Assembly (NCBI RefSeq): GCF_004362525.1
Contig: NZ_SNXS01000015.1
Span: forward strand, 1 to 64,000
From: Roseateles toxinivorans
Lineage (GTDB): Bacteria; Pseudomonadota; Gammaproteobacteria; Burkholderiales; Burkholderiaceae_C
DNA: 64,000 nucleotides
Reading direction: 5' to 3'
Shown: in pieces, positions 55,692 to 62,645 of the stretch
How positions within the stretch are numbered: position 1 is the stretch's first letter
Layout of the letters: each line of letters begins with the position of its first letter
Notes under the pieces: generated by a model
The model's input: only the letters and a program-made list of their open reading frames with translations
The model's database searches: none
Told to the model about the DNA's origin: nothing
Position numbers and translations under genes: made by a program

Positions 55692-56714
55692 TCAGCCTCG
55701 ACGCTGGCGGCGCACCAGCCCCAGCAAGCCCAGGCCACCCAGCATCAGTGCATAGCTGCCGGGTTCGGGCACCGCGGCCATCAGTTCGTTGCGGGCCGTC
55801 ACGCCCAGATCGGTGTAGTTCGTGAACACACCGTCCATGCCCCAGCCGAAGTACTTGTCGTATTGCGCGGCGGCCAGATCCGGATTGGCTTGCGCGAAGG
55901 TGTAACCATGAACCATCAGGCCGGCGGCATGGGCGGCCTCGATGTAGGCCGCGGTCACGGCGTTGGCGCCATTGTTCGTGATCGACGGGCCTATGCCGTT
56001 GACGATCTTCGCCAGGTCGGTGAACGAGCCGGCGGCCGAGTTGCCCAGGAAGACCTCCTGGATTGTCATGCCCAGGCTGTTCTGCTTGGCCCGGAGGCTG
56101 GTCAAGGTATCCAGGCTGAAGGACTGGATCACGACCTTGTCGCTGGCCTTGCCATAGCCGAAGCCGGCCAGCGTGGACAGGATCTTGTCTTCCATCAGCG
56201 GGTCGGCAATCTTGGCCTCGGGGTAGATGCCCACGGTGCGGCCGGTCAGCGCGCTCTGGGTCTGGGCCAGGGCGATGACCTCGTCGAAGGTCGGCACGCG
56301 CATCGCGTCGGGCGATGACGGCGTAAAGCCCGGATACGTGGTCTTGCCGGTGCCGGTGGGCAGCACAGTCAGCTGCTTGATCTCGGCCAGCGTGTAGCCC
56401 GACACGGCATAGCTGTTGTTGCGCTTTCCCAGCACGGCGGCAACGTTAGTCGTGCGGTTCAGCGTCGTGTCGTGCATGGCGACCAGGTAGCCGTCCTTGG
56501 TCAGCTGCAGGTCGGGCTCGATGTAGTCGGCGCCCAGCTTGACGGCAAGCTCGTAGCCGGCCAGGGTGTGCTCGGGCAGGTAGCCGCTGGCGCCGCGGTG
56601 TGCAATCACCAGCGGTGCCTGGCCATTGAGGGTGTTCAGGGTGGCGGCCTCGGTCTGCTGGACGAAGCAGGCGGCGAGAGCCAGGGCGAGGGCCTGGTAC
56701 TTGAAGACGGTCAT
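55692..56714 (-). CDS. Glycerophosphodiester phosphodiesterase with PEP-CTERM tag
   Basis: The 340-residue exported protein has a signal peptide (YQALALALAACFVQQTEA) and the GDPD fold (LVIAHRGASGYLPEHTLAGY, GADYIEPDLQLTKDGYLVAMHD, VGIYPEAK). It ends with a PEP-CTERM sorting signal: the VPEPGSYALMLGGLGLLGLV helix and the basic RRQRRG tail. The tag predicts cleavage and transfer by an exosortase (EpsH/XrtA-type), linking it to extracellular polysaccharide secretion. The exosortase is not in this window. It hydrolyses glycerophosphodiesters by family precedent. Confidence 0.9.
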   Translation of the reverse strand: MTVFKYQALALALAACFVQQTEAATLNTLNGQAPLVIAHRGASGYLPEHTLAGYELAVKLGADYIEPDLQLTKDGYLVAMHDTTLNRTTNVAAVLGKRNNSYAVSGYTLAEIKQLTVLPTGTGKTTYPGFTPSSPDAMRVPTFDEVIALAQTQSALTGRTVGIYPEAKIADPLMEDKILSTLAGFGYGKASDKVVIQSFSLDTLTSLRAKQNSLGMTIQEVFLGNSAAGSFTDLAKIVNGIGPSITNNGANAVTAAYIEAAHAAGLMVHGYTFAQANPDLAAAQYDKYFGWGMDGVFTNYTDLGVTARNELMAAVPEPGSYALMLGGLGLLGLVRRQRRG

Positions 56715-56952
56715 GAGTCAACTCCGGTTAGGTATTTACCGGGCGACTGTAGGCAGCGCGCATGACAGGTCCATGTCGGCACCGGCGTGGCGGGCGACTG
56801 GCGACTCGGGGGCGAGCCTCAGCAGCTACGGGCTTCCACACCTTTGCTTGCACTTTGTAGCCACAGCCAAACCGATCAAGGGGCAAGATCCGTTCCCACT
56901 GCTTGGCATCTATTCGCCGGCTAGGCGCGACTTTGCGCGGCAATGGAGGCTG

Positions 56953-58731
56953 ATGGTGGGAGGGATCTGTACGTACACTCGATCGGGCAGGGCGCGGCTG
57001 GCTGGCCTGCTCGCGGCGCTGTTGTTGGCGGCCTGTGGCGGTGGTGGAGGGGATGCCTCGGACGGTGGCGGCACTCCGCACCCGCCCGGCACGCAGCCCA
57101 GCGGCAATGAGCCCAAGCCGACGCGTGACCAGGCCTTCCGCTTCCTGACCCAGGCCACCTTCGGGCCCACCGAGCCCGAGATCCAGAGCGTGATGAGCCT
57201 GGGCTATGGGCCCTGGATGGATCAGCAGTTCGCCAAGCCGACGGTCTCGCATCGTGCGCTGTGGGACGCCGCCGACGCGCGCATTCGCGCCGCCGACCCG
57301 ACGCCCGGGGCCGGCCAGCGCGAGGTGCTGGATGGCTTCTACCGCCAGGCGCTCAGTGGTGAAGATCAGCTGCGACAGCGCACCGTGTTCGCGCTGTCGC
57401 AGATCTTCGTGATCTCGATGCAGGGCAGCGAAGTCGGCGACCACGAGCGCGGTGTGGCCGGCTATCTGGACATGCTGGGTGCGAATGCCTTCGGCAGCTA
57501 CCGGCAGCTGCTGGAGCAGGTGGCCCGGCATCCGATGATGGGCATCTACCTCTCCCATCTGCGCAACCAGAAGGAGAACCCGGCCACCGGCCGCGTGCCC
57601 GACGAGAACTTCGCCCGCGAGGTGATGCAGCTGTTCTCGATTGGCCTGGTGCAGCTCAATGCCGACGGCACCGTGCGCAAGGACGCCGCCGGCAAGGCGC
57701 TGGAGACCTATGCCGGCGAGGACATCTCCGGGCTGGCCAAGGTTTTCACCGGCTGGAGCTGGTACGGGCCTGACACCTCGGATGCCCGTTTCTGGGGCAG
57801 CAGCAAGAGCCAGGATGCGGACCGCCAGTGGCAGCCCATGCAGGCCTATGCCCAGTTCCATTCCGTCAGCGAGAAGCGGTTCCTGGGGCAGACCGTGGCC
57901 GCGCAAACCGGTACCGCCGCCAGCCTGAAGACGGCGCTGGACACGCTGGCCGGCCATCCCAATGTGGCGCCCTTTATCGCCCGCCAGCTGATACAGCGCC
58001 TGGTCACCAGCAACCCCAGCCCGGCCTATGTGCAAAGGGCTGCCGCGGCTTTTGGCGCCGGCGGCGATATGCGGGCCATGCTGCGCGCGGTGCTGCTGGA
58101 CGACGAGGCGCGCAAGCCCGAGGCCGCAGCCGACCCAGCCTTCGGCAAGCTGCGCGAACCGGTGCTACGGCTGACCGCCTTGCTGCGCGCCTTCGGCGCC
58201 AGGTCCGACTCCGGCAGCTTTCTGATCGGCGCCACCGACGACCCCGGCACCCAGCTGGGCCAGACGCCGATGCGCGCGCCCTCGGTGTTCAATTTTTACC
58301 GGCCCGGCTTCGTGCCGCCGAACAGCCTGATGGCGGCCCAGGGCCTGGCCGCGCCGGAGATGCAGATCACCCACGAGACCAGCATCGTCGGCTATGCCAA
58401 CTATCTGCGCAGCGGCGTCGACCGCGGCTTCGGTCAGAGCGGCCTGGACGGCAAGGCCACGCGCCGCGATGTGCAGCCCGACTACACGCAAGTCCTGACC
58501 CTGGCGCCACAACCGGCCGCCCTGGTGGACGAGGTCAGCCAGCGCCTGCTGGGCCCGCAGGCCAACGCGGCCTTCAAGCGCGAGCTGCAGACGGCGGTCG
58601 AATCGGTGGCGGTGCCGGCACTGAAGGCCGATGGCAGCAACAAGACGCAGGTGGACACGGCCCTGCGCAATCGTGTGCTGGCGGCCGTGCTGCTGAGCGC
58701 GGTGTCGCCCGAATTCGTGGTGCAGAAATGA
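56953..58731 (+). CDS. DUF1800 family lipoprotein
   Basis: The 592-residue protein has a lipoprotein signal (LAGLLAALLLAACGGGG), then the DUF1800 opening RDQAFRFLTQATFGPTEPEIQ and further family blocks (NFAREVMQLFSIG, PAFGKLREPVLRLTALLRAFG, RAPSVFNFYRPGF). The ATG at 56953 has GGAGG four bases upstream. It is always paired with DUF1501, here starting with ATGA overlap. The role is unknown; pairs of this type are exported. Confidence 0.88.
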   Translation: MVGGICTYTRSGRARLAGLLAALLLAACGGGGGDASDGGGTPHPPGTQPSGNEPKPTRDQAFRFLTQATFGPTEPEIQSVMSLGYGPWMDQQFAKPTVSHRALWDAADARIRAADPTPGAGQREVLDGFYRQALSGEDQLRQRTVFALSQIFVISMQGSEVGDHERGVAGYLDMLGANAFGSYRQLLEQVARHPMMGIYLSHLRNQKENPATGRVPDENFAREVMQLFSIGLVQLNADGTVRKDAAGKALETYAGEDISGLAKVFTGWSWYGPDTSDARFWGSSKSQDADRQWQPMQAYAQFHSVSEKRFLGQTVAAQTGTAASLKTALDTLAGHPNVAPFIARQLIQRLVTSNPSPAYVQRAAAAFGAGGDMRAMLRAVLLDDEARKPEAAADPAFGKLREPVLRLTALLRAFGARSDSGSFLIGATDDPGTQLGQTPMRAPSVFNFYRPGFVPPNSLMAAQGLAAPEMQITHETSIVGYANYLRSGVDRGFGQSGLDGKATRRDVQPDYTQVLTLAPQPAALVDEVSQRLLGPQANAAFKRELQTAVESVAVPALKADGSNKTQVDTALRNRVLAAVLLSAVSPEFVVQK

Positions 58732-60281
58732 AGAAGGCTGGCATGAGCGCTATCCATCACTCCCAGGCCTCGCGCCGTGAATTCCTGCGCCGCGCCGGCG
58801 CCTATTCGGCACTGGGCGCCGCCGGCCCCATGGCGCTGAACCTGGCCGCGCTGGGCACGGCCGCGGCGCAAAGCGGCGGCGACTACAAGGCCCTGGTCTG
58901 CATCTTTCTGTATGGCGGCAACGATGCCTACAACATGGTGCTGGCCACCGATGCGCCCTCCTGGACCAATTACCTGGCCGTGCGCCAGCAGGGCAGCGAC
59001 GCTATTGCGCTGGCCGCACCCGGCACCGCGGTGAATGCCGCAGCGGCGGCCGGCAGCCCGGCACGGCTGGGCGGAGTGCTGGCCTTGAGCCCCCTTAACG
59101 CCCAGGGCCGCAGCTTCGCGCTGCACCCGGTGATGGGCGGCGCCCGCGATCTGTTCGCCGCCGGCCGCCTGGCCGTGTTGCCCAATATCGGCCCGCTGGT
59201 GCGGCCGCTGAGCAAGGCCGACTACCGCAACAGCAGCATCGCGAGGCCACCCAAGCTGTTCTCGCACAACGACCAGCAATCGACCTGGCAGACCGGCGCC
59301 GTCGAGGGCGCCACCGTCGGCTGGGGCGGGCGCATGGGTGATCTGCTGGCCTCGAACAACGGCACGGCCCTGTTCACCAGCATCTCGACCTCGGGCAATG
59401 CGGTCTGGCTGGCCGGGCGCGAGGTGATGCAGTACCAGGTGTCGAGCCAGGGCGCGATACGTGTGGGTGGCAGCGGCAGCAGCCTGTTCGGTTCGGCCGT
59501 GGTGCAGGACAAGCTGCGCGGCCTGATGCGCAGCGCCCGCAGCAACGACCTGCTGGCCCGCGACCACGCCGCCGTGGCTGCCCGCAGCATGGATGCCGAG
59601 GCCCTGCTCAGCGGCGCCCTGCCGGCGGCCGGCAACGCACCGTTCGGCACGGCGGGCCTGGCCAATGGCGCGGCCGACCCGCTGCTGCAATACGACAACC
59701 CGCTGACCGGCGCCAAGGCCACCAACGGCCTAGCCCAGCAGCTGCAGGTGGTGGCGCGGATGATTGCCGCCCGCCAGACCCTGGGCGTCAAGCGCCAGGT
59801 GTTCTTCGTCTCGCTGGGCGGCTTCGACACCCATGACGGCCAGAACCGCCAGCAGGCCGATCTGATGGCCAGGCTGAGCCATGCGCTGCGCTATTTCGAT
59901 ATGGTGACTCAGGGCCTGGGCGTGGGCAATCAGGTCACCACCTTCACCGCCTCCGACTTCGGCCGTACCTTCACCAGCAATGGCGATGGCACCGACCATG
60001 GCTGGGGCAGCCACCACTTCGTGATGGGCGGGGCGGTCAAGGGCCGCGATCTGTACGGCGCCTTCCCGGCCTATGGCCTCGGCGACGGCAAGGGCGACTT
60101 CACCAGCCCGCAGCAGATAGCCAACGGCGCGATGTTGCCGCAGACGTCGGTGGACCAGCTCGGCGCCACGCTGGGCCAGTGGTTCGGGTTGAGCGCGGGT
60201 CAGGCTCTGGAGCTGTTTCCGAACCTGGTCAATTTTGATGCGGCCAAGCGCAATCTGGCGTTCATCTGGCCTACCGAGTAG
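58728..60281 (+). CDS. DUF1501 family protein, Tat-exported
   Basis: The 517-residue protein starts with a twin-arginine signal (SRREFLRRAGAYSALGAAGP) and contains the DUF1501 (sulfatase-like fold) signatures: LVCIFLYGGNDAYNMVL, VFFVSLGGFDTHDGQNRQQ and FTASDFGRTFTSNGDGTDHGWG-type active-site region. Export in folded form suggests a cofactor or oligomer. It overlaps the DUF1800 gene by four bases (ATGA). The two are expected to work together. Confidence 0.9.
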   Translation: MKKAGMSAIHHSQASRREFLRRAGAYSALGAAGPMALNLAALGTAAAQSGGDYKALVCIFLYGGNDAYNMVLATDAPSWTNYLAVRQQGSDAIALAAPGTAVNAAAAAGSPARLGGVLALSPLNAQGRSFALHPVMGGARDLFAAGRLAVLPNIGPLVRPLSKADYRNSSIARPPKLFSHNDQQSTWQTGAVEGATVGWGGRMGDLLASNNGTALFTSISTSGNAVWLAGREVMQYQVSSQGAIRVGGSGSSLFGSAVVQDKLRGLMRSARSNDLLARDHAAVAARSMDAEALLSGALPAAGNAPFGTAGLANGAADPLLQYDNPLTGAKATNGLAQQLQVVARMIAARQTLGVKRQVFFVSLGGFDTHDGQNRQQADLMARLSHALRYFDMVTQGLGVGNQVTTFTASDFGRTFTSNGDGTDHGWGSHHFVMGGAVKGRDLYGAFPAYGLGDGKGDFTSPQQIANGAMLPQTSVDQLGATLGQWFGLSAGQALELFPNLVNFDAAKRNLAFIWPTE

Positions 60282-60348
60282 CCCCGGCGGCCCAACGGTT
60301 TGCAGGCCTGCCTTATGCTCGGATTTTGGGCTCGCACCGAACTCCGCC

Positions 60349-61221
60349 ATGAAGAAGTTGTTCCCCTCGACCCTGCCATGGCGCCGCCTGGTGCTTGCGG
60401 CGGTGGCGGGTCTCGCCCTGCTGGGCGGCTGCGCCACCTTGGATGAAAAGCAGCGCGAATGGATCTTCCAGCCCAGCGACCGCACCTGGTCGGGCGGCCT
60501 GGCCGCGGCCCAGGGCATGGAGGAGGTGTGGATTGAGTACAGCTCCCGCATCGCCGGCGCGCCGGTCAGGCTGCATGGCCTGTGGATACCGGCCGAGCGG
60601 CCGAATGCGCCGGTGCTGCTCTATCTGCATGGCGCCCGCTGGGACGTGCGCGGCAGCGCCAACCGGATGCGCCGCATGCAGGAGCTGGGTTTCTCGGTGC
60701 TGGGCATCGACTACCGCGGTTTCGGCCAAAGCAGCAAGGCACTGCCCTCGGAGGCCATGGCCTATGAGGACGCCCGTGCCGCCTGGGATTGGTTGGCCGC
60801 TCGCCATCCGCAGACGCCGCGCTATGTGTTCGGCCATTCGCTGGGCGGCGCCATCGCCGTGCATCTGGCCAGCGAGGTGCAGGGCGCTGCCGCCGGCCTG
60901 ATCGTCGAGGGCAGCTTCACCTCGATTCCCGATGTGGCCAGCAGCTACAAATGGGGCTGGCTGCCCGTGGGCCCGCTGATCACCCAGCGCTTCGACGCGG
61001 CTGACCGCATCGCCAAGCTCAAGGTGCCGGTACTGGTCGTGCACGGCAGCGATGACCGGGTGATCAGCCCCGAGCTGGGCCGGGCGCTGTTCGAGCGGGC
61101 CCCAGAGCCCAAGCGCTTCGTGCTCGTCGAGGGCGGCTCGCACCACAACACCAATGCGGTGGGCCAGGGGCAGTACCGCGAGGCGCTGGCCGCGCTGTTC
61201 GGCTTGCAGGCAACGCCCTAA
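60349..61221 (+). CDS. Alpha/beta hydrolase lipoprotein
   Basis: The 290-residue protein has a lipoprotein signal (LVLAAVAGLALLGGC, Cys24), then an alpha/beta hydrolase with the oxyanion HGARWDVRG, nucleophile elbow GHSLGG, aspartate in VVHGSDDRVI and His in EGGSHHNTN. It resembles the FrsA/BAAT-like bem46 family. It probably acts in the periplasm on an ester or amide. It converges with the comM remnant with a four-base overlap. Confidence 0.85.
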   Translation: MKKLFPSTLPWRRLVLAAVAGLALLGGCATLDEKQREWIFQPSDRTWSGGLAAAQGMEEVWIEYSSRIAGAPVRLHGLWIPAERPNAPVLLYLHGARWDVRGSANRMRRMQELGFSVLGIDYRGFGQSSKALPSEAMAYEDARAAWDWLAARHPQTPRYVFGHSLGGAIAVHLASEVQGAAAGLIVEGSFTSIPDVASSYKWGWLPVGPLITQRFDAADRIAKLKVPVLVVHGSDDRVISPELGRALFERAPEPKRFVLVEGGSHHNTNAVGQGQYREALAALFGLQATP

Positions 61222-61679
61222 CCGACGCTCAGCACCCTCCGGTACTGGATTGCCTCGGCCAGGTGCGTGACCTGGATCGCTTCGGCCTCGGCCAGATCGG
61301 CAATGGTGCGCGCCACGCGCAGCACGCGGTGGTAGCCGCGGCCCGACCAGCCCAGCCGGGCGGCGGCGCCTTGCAGAAACTTCGAGGCTGCCGCATCCAG
61401 TGGGCAGTGATGGTCCAGCAGCGGGCCGTTCAGTTCCGCATTGCTGCAACCCTGCCGGGCCAGCGCGGTCTGGCGGGCGCGGCTCACCCGGGCGGCCATC
61501 TGTTCGCTGCTCTCGCCCTCGGCCGCCGCGGCCAGGGTGGCCGGCGCCACGGCCGGCACCTCGACCTGCACGTCGATACGGTCCAGAAACGGGCCGCTGA
61601 GCTTGGCCTGGTAGCGCGCCACGATGTCCGGCGAGCAGCGGCAGGCGCGCAGGCTGCTGCCGTGGTGGCCGCAGGGGCA
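61218..61679 (-). pseudogene. comM: C-terminal remnant of ComM/YifB Mg-chelatase-like ATPase
   Basis: About 153 codons remain, from CPCGHHGSSLRACRCSPDIVARYQ (shown as its first 20: CPCGHHGSSLRACRCSPDIV) through SGPFLDRIDVQVEVP and GWSGRGYHRVLRVARTIADLA to the stop. This is the last third of ComM, a helicase-like AAA protein that promotes integration of foreign DNA. Full-length relatives are about 500 residues with Walker A and B motifs, which are missing here. The match ends at the CPCG codons (about 61679), where the normal AAMNP preceding residues are replaced by unrelated, A+T-richer sequence. Confidence 0.85.
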
Positions 61680-61710
61680 TAGTCGCGTTGCCCTTTTGCC
61701 ATTCACAAAA

Positions 61711-62109
61711 ATGGTGCGGAAGAGGGCTGCAAAGGCGGAGTCACCGCCTCCTACCACCATTGGCGAGCACCTCAAGCACGTTCGCCTCGCCAAAGGATTG
61801 CTCCAGCGCGAGGTCGCCAAAGAGATCGGTGTCAGCAAAGACACGGTGGCGAATTGGGAGAAAGGTCAGACGACTCCGCCTGTTTGCCTCGGCCCCAGGA
61901 TCTTCGACTTTCTTGGATATTGCCTGCTTGCTGATGGTGTTGATCTTGAGTCACGAATGGCGGCGTACCGCGTTCGGCGTGGACTTACCATGGATGCCGC
62001 TGCAAGCCTACTGGGTGTCGATCCGGGTAGCTGGAGCGCTTGGGAGCGGGGAATTGTTGTCCCCTGGCCAAGATTCCTGATTCAAATAGAGAGGCAGCTC
62101 CGCTCTTGA
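61711..62109 (+). CDS. XRE-type helix-turn-helix regulator, two HTH-like units
   Basis: The 132-residue protein has a clear Cro/CI-type HTH (LKHVRLAKGLLQREVAKEIG followed by VSKDTVANWEKGQTTPP). A second, similar unit lies in its C-terminal half (YRVRRGLTMDAAASLLGVDP, then SWSAWERGIVVP). The ATG at 61711 gives a basic start MVRKRAAK; upstream codons in frame run into the comM remnant and are noise. It lies 31 bases inside the presumed island edge and could regulate the island genes. Confidence 0.78.
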   Translation: MVRKRAAKAESPPPTTIGEHLKHVRLAKGLLQREVAKEIGVSKDTVANWEKGQTTPPVCLGPRIFDFLGYCLLADGVDLESRMAAYRVRRGLTMDAAASLLGVDPGSWSAWERGIVVPWPRFLIQIERQLRS

Positions 62110-62214
62110 GTCCGGCGAACACGCTATCAGTTTCCCTGTAGTCGTAGATCACGACTATTCCGTTAAGGGGAGACACGGGCGGATCAGCCTGGCTGCTTAA
62201 CGCCAAAGGGAGAC

Positions 62215-62589
62215 ATGATGGTCACGAGACAAGCGCCGATTCGAGTCATTGCACGCGCCAAGCTGTCAGGCATTGGGGATCATGTAGGAGTTCAATTGCC
62301 TGACGGGCGAGTTGCTCACCGGACACCAGAAGGCAATGAAGTCGTGTCGCTTGAAGAATTTGCCCAAGGTCGGAAGCTGCGCGAGTTGCGCCGAGCTTCA
62401 TTGGGAGATTACGGAGCGATTCTTCAGCGGGTCGCTGAGTCAATGCAGGCATCAGCGAACTATCGTCTCGGCGACAACAATTGCGAGCATTACGCGAGCT
62501 TCCTCATGGGCGAATTGCCGCGAAGTCCACAGATGCAGGGCTTAGCGACACTTGCCGCGATCGGTGCCGTCTTGGTATTGGCCAAGTAG
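62215..62589 (+). CDS. Short LRAT-like (NCEH motif) protein
   Basis: The 124-residue protein carries GDHVGVQLPDGRVAHRTPEG, with the histidine expected for the LRAT/NlpC-P60-related catalytic dyad, and NNCEHYASFLMG, matching the NCEHF cysteine motif of lecithin:retinol acyltransferase-like enzymes. A C-terminal hydrophobic helix (QGLATLAAIGAVLVLAK) could anchor it in a membrane. GGGAG lies just upstream, and ATGs at 62215 and 62218 are both possible. Acyltransferase or thiol-hydrolase activity is inferred from the motifs. It is an A+T-richer island gene. Confidence 0.65.
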   Translation: MMVTRQAPIRVIARAKLSGIGDHVGVQLPDGRVAHRTPEGNEVVSLEEFAQGRKLRELRRASLGDYGAILQRVAESMQASANYRLGDNNCEHYASFLMGELPRSPQMQGLATLAAIGAVLVLAK

Positions 62590-62645
62590 ACAAACCTGAA
62601 GCCGATAACGTGTCGGTAATGGGTCTGGCGGCGACGCAACGGAGC

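Noticed and set aside
61680-61710. A Tn7-like end (5'-TGT) at the comM break
   Set aside because: The sequence at the junction starts TAGTCGCG and no TGT end or repeated binding sites were seen.
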